DNA from: Arthrinium phaeospermum
Lineage: Eukaryota > Ascomycota > Sordariomycetes > Amphisphaeriales > Apiosporaceae
NCBI GenBank assembly: GCA_006503535.1
Contig: QYRS01000001.1
Location: 3,844,001 to 3,908,000 of the forward strand
Reading direction: 5' to 3'
Length of the DNA stretch: 64,000 bases
Shown here: piece by piece, positions 1-12,808 of the stretch
Numbering within the stretch: the first letter of the stretch is position 1
Layout of the letters: every line of letters starts with the position of its first letter
Program-made: the position numbers and the translations under genes
Notes under the pieces: generated by a model
Database searches by the model: none
What the model was told of the DNA's origin: nothing
What the model saw: the letters and a program-made list of their open reading frames with translations, nothing else

Positions 1-3000
1 AAGCGCTTGACCTCGCGGGCTGAAGATCGGTAATACGAGGCCGCAAGGATAAAGATAATTGCCAGCGGCACCAGTGCGATGACAAAGTAGTAGAAAAAGG
101 CAATGATCAGGGCGAAGACCGAGATGATGGTGGCCAGAGTCAAGAAGTACATCCTCATGGCATCCGTCAGGTTGTTGTCCATCACATCGACATCTCTCGA
201 GAACCGATTCGTAATGCGGCCAAGAGGCGTCGTGTCGAAGAAGGACATGGGAGCCCGCAGAGTCCGGAACACGGCCTGTCGAAGAAGGGCCTTACTGGCC
301 GTGGTTCCGAATATGGTCAACTCGATCGAGAAAGCGAACATCAAAAGCGCCTGCAGAGTGCCCAGACCAGCATAGATACCAATGTAAACGCCACTAGAGA
401 GCCCGAACTTATCGGACGTCCAGTAGGACAGCCACAAACTGGTCGCAATGTTGGCACCTTGCGAGGTAATCAGAGTCAGGAAAACGAGAGGCGCGAGCAG
501 GATAGAGCCAGCGGCTCGCACGTAGTCGCCGTATACGGACCAGGGCACACTAGCCACGGCTCGTTCCTCGGCCTGCATCAAACCAGGGGCGCGCTTCTTC
601 TTTTTCTTATCCTTGGTCTCGGCCGTCTTCTCTTCCACCACAGCCTCCTCTTCTTCGTGCTTCTCTTCCACAGCCGTCGTCTCCATGACCTTCTGGAAGC
701 CGGGGTCGTTGGCCATCAGGTTGGCGAACGTGTCGACAGCCTGGATCTTGCCTCCTTCCATCCAAATGATACGATCGCAACGGTTGAGAACCCAAAGCTG
801 ATGGGTGGCAAGAATTCGGCATTTGTCCTTCAGAAGACCCGCGATGGCGTTATCAAAGATGTGACGCCCGACGTGCGCATCGACGGCACTGAGAGGATCG
901 TCCATGATGACGATGTCGGCGTCGTAGTAGATGGCGCGTGCAATGTTGAGACGCTGTTTCTGTCCACCAGAGATGGTGATACCCCTTTCACCAATTTCAG
1001 TAGCATCGCCGTTGGGAAGCATGTCCAGATCAGGTTGCAGCGCGCAACTATTTCGAAAGTCGGTTAGTATATATATGGAAGGCATCATGAAGAGGCAGTT
1101 TTCGGGTCAGCAACAATGTACTTACGCTTCGATCACCTCGTTATACCATTTGCGGTCCATATCCTTGCCGAATAGGATGTTTTGGCGGAGCGTAGCATTC
1201 TGGATCCAGGCATACTGAGGGCAGAAAGCCCTGTTGGCTCCGAGAACGACCTCTCCGGAAGTTTTACGCATATCGCCGGCCAGCGCCGACAACAAGGAAG
1301 TCTTGCCGCTACCAACGCCACCAATAACGGCAATGAGCTCGTTGCGTCCGACTTCGAAGTTGAGGCCGTGGAGCTTGAACGGCTCGCGTTCCTCGACCAG
1401 GGTGCTTGTGTCGTCCGCACTCGGCGGCGGGGCACTCTTTCCCTTTTTGGTCGCGTTAGCCTTCGCCTTATCCGGGTCCTGGGTCGTGGTCCGTTCCCAA
1501 GTGAAGCTGGCGTCGTTGACCTGTACCGCGACGTCGAGGTCCGGCTTGATGACGGCCTCGTCTTCCTGCTCTTCACTCAGGAGGAACTGTTCGCAACGTT
1601 GGAGGGACTGCCACGCGTCGACGACTTGGCCGATGACCAGGGGTAGCAGGTTGAGCGGCATGCGCAGGCCGTTGAACAGCGCAAGGGAGGAGAAGACCTG
1701 GGCTGGCGGAAGGTTCGGGTGCGTACGCGAGTAGACAATAAACGACAACATCGAGGCGTAGATGGGAAGCGACATGCTGACGGCGTTGATGGCATTTCGA
1801 ATGGCCAAGAGGATCTGGATGGCGTGGATCTCCCGATTCCGGATCTCCGTGAGCCTCTCCAAGAAGGCGGATTCCCAGCCGAAGTATTTGACGAAGCGGA
1901 CCGAAGAGAGGATTTCCTGCGTCAGGCCCACACGTTCATCGGTAATCTTGTTGATGACACCTCGGCGCCGGAACAGACTGCGGATGGCTCTCGTCAGGAC
2001 AGGCACACCAATAACCAGTAGGGCGAATCCAGCCAAGGCGCTGTATGTCAAGTTGATGAGCAGCACCACGAGTGTAATGATACAGGTGATAGGGGCAGTC
2101 CAGATCATGTGGAAGAGCGCCGAGGCTTGATCGATACGGTACGTATCAACACTCATAAGGTTGACAATCTTTCCGTTGTTCCACCCAGTGCCATCGTTTA
2201 CCGGAGGACCCTTGGCCTTCTTGGCCTTCTTGGCCTTCTTCTTGTTCTTTTTCTCGTCCTTCTTCTCCTGGTCTTCGCCCTTCTCTCCCAATGACTCCTC
2301 GGACGGGTTCTTGGCCTTTTCTCCGCCGGCTCTCGCGCGCCCGGAGATGATCATGGACTTTTCGAAAATGGTGCCGATCAGAACACCGCGGACTTGGCCA
2401 CCAATCATCATACCACGGTAAATAAAATGGTTCACGCCCATACTCTGCAGGAGCTGCATGACGGTCACTCCTATCACGAGACCCACGCCCGCGCCAATGT
2501 GTGGTGGGGGGTCGCCGCGCTGAGAAGCGACATAGGCATCTTGAGAAAACTGGATCAGGTAGCGCAGCGTGAAGGGGGACATGACCTGGAAGATGGATGA
2601 ACCGAATTGGCAGAACCCGCCTATCCAGAACTCGAGGAAGAAAGTTTCGTGGAGCGCCCATACTAACGGGTTCTTCTCCTTCTTCTCCACCCTCCTGTTG
2701 AACGACTCCTGGAATTTGGCCGTCAACTTCTCGGCAGACCTGTTGGGGTTAACGGTCCAGATATCGTTCGGCTCAAGCTGCCGCTTATAGCCAACCTATA
2801 TTTGCAAGTTTAGCAGCCACCTTTCGCTCGGGGCCAGACATGCGCAACTCACATTCATCAGCGGCGCCATCCACTGGAACGTCAGGCGGCTCAGAAACCC
2901 GGCATTGTATTCCCTCGAGACCTCGCGTTCCTTGGGGATGGGCGGTATGGAGCCCCATCGCAACGGGTTGGGCTGCTTATACCACGGTTTCGACTGTTGC

Positions 3001-3239
3001 GGGATCGAAGCTCTGGAGGTCGTTCGGGTCAAGTTGCTGAAATCGGTGGCCTGGCTCTGTGTGCGCTTCATCTCCTGGCGCTCCTGCTGAGTCTGGATCG
3101 GCTCCAACTGGTGGCGAATCTCCTCCTCGGCGTCATTGTCGAGGACTTTCGGGGCGGCTTCCTCTGCGTTGGTGGGCGCGTTGGTTTCGGCCAAGGGGTC
3201 TGCCGGCTTGGTCTCCTTGTCGACCGGGTCGTCGGGCAT
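1..3239 (-). CDS. YOR1: YOR1-type ABC transporter (ABCC), 5' part
   Basis: Full-size ABCC multidrug/oligomycin-resistance exporter of the plasma membrane; the C-terminal half lies beyond the left edge. Three exons can be placed: 2853-3239, 1126-2795 and 1047 to the edge, with introns 2796-2852 (GTGAGT...TATAG) and 1048-1125 (GTAAGT...ATAG), both joining in frame. The N-terminus is acidic and cytosolic, followed by a first six-helix membrane domain broken by a Lys-rich loop (around 2210-2290). NBD1 shows Walker A GGVGSGKT near residue 630, signature ISGGQKQ just after the second intron, and Walker B VIMDDPLSAVD. The second membrane domain begins at YGDYVRAAG. The short N-terminus without an extra TMD0 fits Yor1 rather than Ycf1. 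Family assignment is firm; the substrate is not visible. Confidence 0.9.
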
Positions 3240-6200
3240 GTTTCAGTAGTTGAGCGGACTGGCTTCGGGCAAGACTCAACTCAGCCAAGAGTCGAGTATT
3301 GCGATCCGAATGTCGCTATATTATCCAACCGGGGCGGTATTATCGGCGTTGCGCGCGAAACGGGTCGCGGGTGGTCGCAAACCAGTATTAGGGTATAACA
3401 ACGGTTCCTAAGAGTCTCGGTCCACGGGTTCGAGAACTACGAAAAAGAAAAGGCGAGACAGGGCGAGGAACGTAGCCCAAACAAAGCTTGCGCAGGATCG
3501 TCAAGGTTAATAAAGACGAACTAGCGGTCCTCGGCGGCACCCAAGCGCATCCCACGGACACGGAGTCGGAAGTTTGCAGGACTACTCGTATGGCTCAACA
3601 GCTTATTCAGACGACTAAAAGCTGGGGTGGCACAACGTTGGAATGATGCAGTAGGAAGGTGGCGACACAGAGAGAGAAGAGGGAAGCAAAAATGCGAAGC
3701 AACCGGAAAATCGGTGGAATATGGAGTCAAATGCCACAATGCGACGGGACGGTAGCCACTTGAAGTAATGGACGCGGCTCCCCCAGATAGGATGATATGT
3801 AATCAGAAAAGTACGACTCGGAGTAAAAGACCTACCCATCTCCATTCCATGATGATGCCTCGAGTCTCGAGCCCCACCCTCTCCACATAGTCATCCTGGG
3901 CCGTATATTGCAGGTTCGCTATGGAACGAATGGGAGCCGGCGAAGTGGGCGCCAGAACCCGATCTGGCAAGTGGTAGGAGAAGAAGTAGAGCGGACCAGC
4001 CAGCATCCAGTAGACCAGGGTCCTAGCCATGGATGACTATTACGACCAAGCTAGCTGGTTGAAACGAAGGGTACGTGGGACACACATACCGACACGGAAC
4101 CCCGATGGATGCCTGTACAGAAGTGGTAGTAGCTACTGCGATTAGCTGGGGCCGAAGCCGAAGCCCATCCGTGAGTGTAATTTTTCCTCCTTCTTTTTCT
4201 TCTTCCATTCCGTGCTAATACCCGAAGAGGCAATCGGTTACCCACCGCAAAACCGTTGGCCCTTGCTTGACACACGCTGAGACGCTGCAAGCCATCTGTC
4301 TGTATTGGTAGACATTCTCATGGGATCAAAAGCAAAGATAGAGACTCCGGCGATGACGTCTGGGCGCGTGCTACCTATCGCAACAATGAAGTGATGGATT
4401 ACAACATCAGACGGGCTACGGCGCAGTAGGTTCGAGGCTAGCCAAGACGTAGCTAAGTGCCTGCTTACGAAGACTATTCCATTGACTGTTTGCTTATTCC
4501 GTCTGATGATGGGACGACCGTTCCTCACCTACGGGGTTCGGGCAATGGAATTTAACCAACACCGAAAGCGACTTTCAAGCTCACTCTGACGAGGCGTCCG
4601 GCTGCCTGACTCCTATATTCCTGCATGCGACTAACGTCTCGATTGATAAGCCGTGGACTAGTAGTACTGTAGACGAGAAGGGAAAAAAAAGTCGGTCAGT
4701 GACTATGTGGACTACAATATGGATTCCACCCTGGTTTATAAGCCGGGAACCCGCAGCCAGAACTGGTAGAATGGATCGCCAGCAGACTCGGAACTCCTAA
4801 CAAAGATGCCCCGACCGGACGGCCTCAAAGCATAACCAACAGGCGGGCCGAATCTACATTATGTACCTGGCAATAGTAGTATTTGTTTGTTAAAGGCGAT
4901 TCCTCCGACGGGAGTTCCGACGGGAGAGCCCACACATACTGATGCTCCCCCGAACGCGCGGCATCATCTAGAGAAGAAAAAGAAAAGATTACTCGCAGCA
5001 TCGGTTTCGTTCAAAGGGCGCCTTGATCTTCCATGCTTGCCCCCCCTGCTCGCTCTGACTTGGGAATGAATCCTGGCACCTGGCCCGGACTTAGGATCTA
5101 AACTCCAGCAGGCACGGACCGAAACTCTAGAAAGCCACAAACCACAAAAATACCCAGCGTACTTGGCTGCTTGGCATCGAAACTCTTGCAAGCGTACCCG
5201 TTGCTTGGCTCTTTTTACCCCGAAGCGAGTAAGTATGTACATACAGTAGATTGCCCCATGAAAGATCGACAGTCATACATGCATACAGTACAAGAGATAC
5301 TGCTATGAGTGAGAAAGGCAAACCTTCCCGAACGAATTGATTGACGGAAACATTTTCCCCTCGACTAAGCACTGGTCTGTTTCTTCGTCTGACTAGTCCT
5401 GTACATAATGCTACTGCTACTGCTCCCGTACACAATCCTACCTTAGGTAAGTACGCATTGTACAGATGCCCGGGTCGCAGTCGCAGCACCTACCCAGCGA
5501 CGGTTCTTGCCGATGGATGCCGCCGCCACAATCTCCAAACTGCTGGGATCCGGTAATGAAAGAATTTATGAATTATCCACAGAGCAGAAACACTGCGGTC
5601 GCTTCTTTTTCCCACGTGCAGTGACTCACTTTACTCGATGGGGGAAGGAGAAGGGTGATATTAAGAAAATGAAACGTTGAATTCACTGTTAAGAGTCAGG
5701 ACGAAACGATAAGAAATCACACATGCTGATCACAGTCCGTCCAAACCCGAACCGAGCCGAGCCAAGCCGGTCAAAGGCTGGCTACTGAGACTGAGAAAAG
5801 TGAGCAACTGTTGGCAGTAAGACGGAGTATCCGGAGCCGATGCTGCAGCCCCTTCTCGTCATCGCTTTCTGCGGCTATCAAGATCTATGTGCCTCTCCTC
5901 GTGACTACATATACCCAGACCAACCCAGCCCAATCAATCAGCCAATACTCAGTATGCCAGCAGTAGCGAAAATACCAAGCAGGGAACCCCAAAGAAAGTT
6001 GATAAGTCCCAACCTATATCAAATTGTCGGAAAGTCGGTGTGCCAGGCCCGCCCATCAATAGGAGGATATGCCGGCGTGTGATGTGTGATAGAAGAACAG
6101 GACTCGCAGCGTGAATTGCGCCCGGCTGCAGGTCTGCATATGTAGACCTGCATGAAGGTAGTCTACGCGTAATATATTACCCGCACGTCTCTGATAAGAT

Positions 6201-6580
6201 GTCTTGTCACACTTCAGAATTGAACTCAGGGTCAATGCAATGGGTGCGGGCTGAAATTTGTACACATGAGTAAAGGGCTTATCTACCTATGGCATGTATG
6301 AGTATCTACCCGGAGATGACTGACACCGCATCCCACCGGCGGTTTTCCTGTTGCTGCTGTTCAACAACGCCTGCCATCATAATAGAACCGAGTAACATGT
6401 ATCATGTGCCATTCCTCCACTACGTACAACTCAGAATGTATGCCGGTAATAAATGAAAAATAAGCTTAATACAAGGTTCACACCCTCTCAATTGTGTTGG
6501 GGTATGGATTCGTGTCGTTGTATACATGTGGAATCGTACATCTGTCGTGGACCAACGCGTGGGTAGTAAGTAACACCAGC
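3240..6580. other. Intergenic gap, 3.3 kb
   Basis: Upstream region of the YOR1-like gene and downstream region of the SNF2-RING gene. I see no conserved protein. A minus-strand open frame from 4030 with a plausible intron (GTAGGT at about 3836) could encode a short hydrophobic protein, but nothing else supports it. Short motifs of the CCTACCTTAGGTA type occur near 5440. The large size fits a regulated transporter promoter. Confidence 0.5.
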
Positions 6581-9500
6581 TCAGGCAGTCTTGTCGCGGG
6601 CTTGTGCAGCCTCTCCGGCGAGGAAGCTCATAACGGCCGGGTTCTCAAAACGATCGTCCTCGGCCGCCGAGGTTGCCTCGACCGCCTTCTGCGCGACGTG
6701 TCCGAATAAACATTCCCACAGGTCGTTCTTGTCCACAAATTCGCCCAGCTGCTTGTCTTTGCTCATCAATTTGGCCAGTGCCGCCTGTTGAAGCTCCATC
6801 GAGTTGGCCGCCTCAAGGTTCATATCCGACACCTCGGGCGTGGTCTCTTTAGATTTGCCCTTATGGTCAATCTGGGCCTGACCCATGTGTTCAATTCGCC
6901 GCTGCACGGAGAGATTGTAGATGGACTCCTCCACGGTTCCCTCCACAAGGTAAAGCCACACAGTCGTCTCGTGCTCCTGACCGATCCGGTCCACTCGAGC
7001 AATGGCCTGGAGTTCCAACGCCGTATTCAGCAGAGGTTCACAGAGGAAGACATGGCTGGCATTGACCAGATTCAAGCCACTCGCATGCGCTCGAGCATCC
7101 ATGAAAAAGCACTCTATACCTGGATCCTCTTTGAAACGAGTAATGCCATCTTTGGTATCAAAGGACGAAAAACCAATGCGATAGTGATCGAATGCACGAC
7201 CGAGGACCTCGAGAAACCCTTTGAACTGGGAGAAGATGATCGATTTGGCCCCTGGGTCCTCCTGTCGCAGCCACATGAGATGGCGGATGAGTGTGTCGAT
7301 CTTTGTAGCAAATGACGGCCCGCTGAGATCTATCTGTCGAATTTCCTGCAACTTATCCTCACTGAACCGCGAGTAAATACCCGGCTTTCTGGTTTTATGT
7401 GGTGAGTTGCCATCGGGGGCAGACGGGTGATGCTCAGAGTGTATCTTAAGCTTGGGCTCGGGCCGTAGAGAGATGTCGTGAAGCATGGATGCATTGAGTG
7501 CCTTCTTGCAAACCGGGCAGTTATGGTGGGCTCGGTACCACAACATCATGCACTCTTTGCAGAACTCGTGACCACAAACAGTGAGCACACCGAGTGTGAA
7601 ATTAGATTGACATATGACACAGAACCTGGGCCCCTGTGACTTCTGTCCCACCTCCTTCAAGTGTAACACTGGATCCATGGTCAGCACGTCTAAGTCGTTT
7701 TATAAGAATGAAAAAAGGTAACAAGGACCTACAATATCGGTGTTTGGACTGGGCATCCGCGATTCTATGCTGCATGATGGCCTCTTCGCGGAGTAGGCCA
7801 TTCAACAAAACATCGTCGTCATCGTGTTCTTCTCGCTCCCAAGGAGCTACCGTATCAGATATTGTTGTAGCTGTTTGTAGTATTCCACTCGTGCGTTCAT
7901 GGCGTCAGTGAACCGATCGAGTTCCTTCTCGAGTCCATTTGCGCCCTTGATCTGCGCACTGATTTGGTCTTGGGCAAGCTTGAGTTGCTCTTGAACTATT
8001 TCGAGTTCTACTTTGGCACGTTGATTCCCGTTCGCAATATCATGCCGTAACTTGGTTGCCAGCTCTCGCAAGTCGGTCACAACAGCTCTGAAGGAACCCA
8101 TTCCAGGGTGAGGTTTGATCTCCATGCGCGACTTCAGCAGTCCCAGCAGCATCTCGGGGTTGGGACCGTCGCCGTCTTTCGCCATTCGCTCTGCGACTGT
8201 CGTCTCATGTTTCACTCGTTCGTTGACTAGCCCAGTCAGAATATCTTGGCGATCTGCGATCACGGCTCGCAGCACGTGGGTGTAAACCATCAAGTCGTCT
8301 TGGATCTTGGTAGAATCCTCGTACTCTTCACCCGTAATCTCCCCTTCACCATCTTCATCCACAAGGGGCCTAAGCAGTATCTGAATGACCTGCTCACGCC
8401 AATCGTCGATCAGATTGGCCTGTTCGTCCAACACACCGCCTAGCTCTTCCAAGTTTTCCAGCACTCGTCTACTCTCAAGCCCTTTGTGTGTAATAAATTG
8501 GAACTCTGGCATTTCGACAAAACTTTGAGTAGCAGCGTCTTCAGATAGCTTGGCCATGTGCTTTGCAGCTTTGTCGTGCATCTTGTAATATTTCCTTTCT
8601 TATATCCTTGGCGACCTCGTAGTATTCCACTTCAAGTTTCTCGTGTTCTTTGAATGGATCCGAGTCGGGCACAGTCAACTCCTCATTGGACTTGATCTGG
8701 TAGTTTGCGCTGGCGATGAAGAAAGCCGCCTTGTGCTCAAGCCCAAGAGCCAGCTGAAGCCGCCGGCGTGCCTGTCCAAGTCGAGGCGGGACCTTTTCTG
8801 CGCCAAGCTCCTCAGAATCACTCTCATCTTCGTCTGCTTCATCGAACCCGGCGGCTCTAGCACTCTCAAGCTCGGCCTCGAGTTGCTCGCGGCATTCAGC
8901 GACAATTACCCGGATCTCTCCGAGCACCTCTTCCCAAATCGAAAGGGCCTCTTTGACTCGCGGCGAGTTTTCAAGCAGTTGCCCGCGCCTCAGTTTGGAG
9001 CTCAGTAATTGCCTTTGGTCAGTTCGGATGGCTAAATCCGATTGCTCGATCATTGCGTCCAATACCTCCTCGATAGTTCGGAGGGGTTTGTCCCTGTGAG
9101 CTACACCCCGAACCCTCCCTGGGCCGAGCTCTGGATGTAGGGTAGTCTGCCGCAACGAAGCCAGTGCACTTCTTAATAATGCGAGGGTTGCCGGGTCTTC
9201 AGGATCCCAATCTCTTTGATAGGGGCACCTTCGATGTCCAAGCCGCAATTCCGCGCCCACGCCTGGAATTCTGATCGATAATGTTGTTCCTCAACAGCCG
9301 TGAACGGCATAGTCAGTACGTAGCGCTTCTGATGCGGTAGAACAAGCTCGTCTCGGACGGCTCGTTTGGTGTGGCGAAGTGCTATACGGTTGAAGAGGGG
9401 TGCGAATAAGTGATGCGTCGAAGTGAGCCCATCCCATGCCCATGGGTACGATGCGAATGGCTCATACCGAAGGAAAAAGAGCAACCCCCACAGATCTCTC

Positions 9501-10837
9501 ACGTTATCCTTGACTGGCGTGCCAGTGACGCCCCATGCATTGATGCGTGGGATTACCCGAGCAACTTTAGCAGCGGCGCTCACGCCGCTCTCGATCTGCT
9601 GGGCTTCATCAAGGCAAACTCGCCACCAAGAGAGCTGCACCAAAGGCGACTTTGGTCGGGGATATGTTCTCGCATGTCGCATTGAACGTTCAGGTGGCTC
9701 CTCGGCAAAGTGAATCTCTGCTTGCAAAACATTATAGGTTGTGATCACGACATCGTGTTCAGCCAACTCTCTCAAGAGTTCCTCGCCTTTCCCCTTGTAT
9801 CGCTTGATTCCTTCGTAAAACATGACACGGAGGCTCGGTGCATGTTTGTTCATCTCGGATAACCACTGGTTCTTCAAAGTCGCCGGGGTCACGATGAGCG
9901 TTGCGCTTGTAGGTCGGACTTGCTGACCACTATAGGGGTCCATGACCATGGGATGACAAACTGGCCGGCGGTGCATTAGGATAAGGGCGATAGTCTCGAC
10001 GGTTTTACCCAGACCCATCTCTTCACTAAGGATACCTCCTTTTAGAGCCATCTCCAGTTCTCGAAAAGGAGCAACATCACGTGTAACAACTTGATAAAGC
10101 GTGCTGCAGTAGTAACTCCGCCCACTGCGATCCTTCAGCTCGTTGAAAGCCAGGGGCAGGTTTGATGTCGCGGGATCCTGACATGTTTCCAGTTCGGTCC
10201 CGTTCCAGGCAACACCTTCTCGGAGTAGCAACCATTGTAGTGCTCTGCGCTGAAAAGGGTACAGCTTAGCCTCAAGTCCAGGTACATCAGCCGAGAGTAA
10301 ATCGGTATAGTCCTTGGAAGGAATGCATGCGGCATCATAGAATGCTTTGGACGAAAGAGAACCGGCATCGGAGTCACCCAGAAGATCAGAAGGAAGGAAC
10401 CGGGTTGCACCTCTTTGGATAGCGTTCGCTGCAGAGAACTCCGGGCCAGCGTAGAAGTTCGAGGTGGGATTCCATTTCAATCTCAGCTGCAAAGAGATCG
10501 TGTCCAAACCTGACGTGTGTCCGCGTTGAAATTCCATGTCAAAATCGACCAAAAGTCCGCCTTCGGCATCCTGCTCGTTGCGGCTGGAACTGGCAACCTT
10601 CAATATCGTGGCTGCTCGCTGACTTACGTCGGGAGGAAGAGTAAGCGTCGACTTGATAGGTTCCTCCTGTTGCAAGACCAGAGCCTCGGCGTCTGTTGCA
10701 TCTGTGGCTGAAGCTGGTAGAGATGACAGGAGATCCAATAATGCAATGGGAAATGGTTCATTGAGTTGCGCATAATCGACTATAGTGATGGCCTTCGCAC
10801 CGGCCGAGCGGGCTTGTACTCTGGGGCGGCCCATCAT
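6581..10837 (-). CDS. IRC20: SHPRH/Irc20-like SNF2 ATPase with RING finger (frame-broken)
   Basis: Predicted nuclear SNF2-family ATPase and E3 ubiquitin ligase acting in DNA repair, related to human SHPRH and yeast Irc20. Starting from Met at 10837, the N-terminal half carries motif I (EEMGLGKT, near residue 275) and a DEAQ motif II, followed by motif III region WGVTGTP. After a long coiled-coil insert comes a C3HC4 RING (CVIC...CGHEFC...CPVC, about 7500-7625) and then helicase motifs V-VI (ARVDRIGQ). The RING lying between the two helicase lobes is the family layout. One intron, 7669-7732, restores a YLLHLKE junction. The frame breaks near 9218, 8580 and 7865; the last looks like one A lost from an AAA run (QQISDTVAPW resumes). 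Summing the exons leaves one base missing modulo 3, as these shifts predict. Stop at 6581. Expected length is about 1,397 residues. Confidence 0.85.
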
Positions 10838-11679
10838 GGATGAACAGACAGGTTGGCCTGGCTGTTAGTGGGCGTCCATGGGCGATATAAAGTTGATGAA
10901 GGAAGATCAAGTCCAGATGAGAATTGGGCAGTGAGAAAGAAAAGTAAAGCCCACCTTCTAGGCAGCAGGTGCAGCAGGTGCGGCTGCCAGGGCGCTAGAT
11001 ATAACCCATACCTTATGTACCTCCAAGGTAGGCGTTATGCAGGTGGTGTCAAACAGGGACCTTGTATGCGACTTACTGGATGACCGGGTGCGATGTGGCG
11101 GCGACGGAGTTAAGCTGCCCCGCTATATTGACGCCACCCCTTCCCCAAGTCCGCTGCGGCAGGCACTCAGTCAATTGGTACCCCAAGTTTAGAGCATCAG
11201 CGCGTCTCTTTGTAAACAGTTGCTGAGAAGTTTGAAACAAGTACGGTAGAAGAGAATGGTAGTTTCTAAGGTGTCTATGATCATTGTAATATTTGGATCA
11301 CTTGAGGATGCTGCGTTTCCTTGTAATTCGAGCGTATACCTCTTCTTCATTCTATCAATCAATGTTCAATGGATGTTGAGACTTGGAGTGAATGATCAAT
11401 CAAGAAGCGTCTGGACATTTTGAGCGTGCTCGGGTTGTTGTGCCCACACCTGCCGAATTTTAGGCCTACTCCCTAAGCTAGCTGCCCCGGAACTTGGATT
11501 TTTCCATCTTGCATTGAATTGGCCATTGAACTTTTTGAGGATCGCGAGATTCACCAGGCCTTGGTTGGATTCAGTGGGTTGCAGCACACGACGACAAGAT
11601 CCGAGCCCCTTTCGTTATTTTCGCAAGTTCGTAGCGGGTTGAAGCGAAAATACGGACTTTGAACACACAATACCGCATC
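10838..11679. other. Divergent promoter, SNF2-RING / mS41
   Basis: 842 bp between two divergent start codons, so it must hold both promoters. No gene seen. A short GCAGCAGGTGCAGCAGG repeat lies near 10964. The last 100 bases before 11680 are the mS41 leader. Confidence 0.5.
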
Positions 11680-12507
11680 ATGGGGGCTTTCAAAGTGAGT
11701 AAAGCACCACCTTTCGAACGGTCATTTGCCCTCTCTTACTAACTTTATATTCGCCTAAGCCCATACTGTGCCCGCAGCAGCTGCGCCCGCTCCTCAACAC
11801 CGCGACTCCCTTCCCTAGCACATTCTTCCTCCGCCCGTCGACGTCGATAGCCAGCCAATTCGGCGGCGCGAGGCACGCCTCACCTCCTCCACCCAAAGAG
11901 CAACGCCGGCGCGCGGCGCCACCGCCCGAGATCCCGGCCCCGACGCCTTTCTGCCCGGACGTGCAGACCTTCCTGACGCTGATCGGGCGCGGGCTGAGCG
12001 GCCACGCCTCCAAGTTTCCGACGTGGGGCGCTCTTCTCGCTGACGTCGGAGCAGCTGCGCGAGCTCGGCATCGAGCCGCCCCGCACGCGGCGTACCTGCT
12101 GCAGTGGCGGCAGCGGTTCCGACGGGGGCAGTTCGGCATCGGCGGCGACCTGAAGCACGTGTCGGAGGAGGGGGCCGCCGAGCTGCGCGTCCTCGAGCAC
12201 AACGCCGACCCGACCAACCCCAAACGCTACGTCGTCAACGTGCCCGCGGGCCACCGTCAAGGACACGCCCGTCGAGGACCTCTCGCGCGTCGTCGGCTAC
12301 AAGATCGAGGGCGCCCGCACCATCGTCGGGCCCTACGCGATGCAGCTCAAGGACGGCGAGGGCGCCCGGGTGGCCGTCAAGGAGGGCATGTGGGAGGACA
12401 AGCGCGGCCGCAAGATCGATGGTGGTGAGAGAAGACGTACGGAGGTCAAGTACAAGAAGCGCATCCAAGAGCGTAAGGAGCAGCGGGAGCGAGGAGAAAT
12501 CCCATAA
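11680..12507 (+). CDS. FYV4: Mitochondrial small-subunit ribosomal protein mS41 (Fyv4, IGR domain; frame-broken)
   Basis: Mitoribosomal protein of the small subunit. The coding region starts with a 15-nt exon (MGAFK, 11680-11694), followed by an intron from GTGAGT at 11695 to CAG at 11777, then QLRPLLNT. A Pro/Arg-rich mitochondrial presequence-like stretch precedes the IGR domain: FLTLIGRGLSGHASKFPTW, then SEQLRELGIEPPRTRR and YLLQWRQRFRRG. The Lys/Arg-rich C-terminus ends ERGEIP and TAA at 12505. The frame shifts near 12027, 12092 and 12248 and each time conserved sequence resumes in another frame, so the protein is probably whole in the organism (about 248 residues). Convergent with the kinase gene, 301 bp apart; that gap shows nothing. 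Confidence 0.8.
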
Positions 12508-12808
12508 ATCAAAAAAAACAAGATGATATAGAAAACCTCTTGGGTTCGTTCTACCTGCGGCGGCAACCGCCGAGAAGCCTCGAATTGGAAGAGTCGCAAG
12601 CATGTAAATTATGGCATTGTGCATATACTGTATAAAGCACTGTATTTGATAAATGGCAAAAATCCTAGACGCCATGCAACTTGACCTTTTCTAACGACTG
12701 TACCATGATGCTACCCGTCTTATGCAAATCTATAGTGGACCACCAAAGTCCAGCTTCCGAGCCACATTGTTGGTTCGATCCTCCACGACACCCGGCCGAC
12801 GCTTGAGG

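Noticed and set aside
4964..5489. Two minus-strand frames of 92 and 120 codons
   Set aside because: No splice support or motif; apparent hydrophobic stretch only.
12724..12790. GGTTCGATCC box like a tRNA B-box
   Set aside because: No A-box at the right distance and no T- or acceptor-stem pairing.
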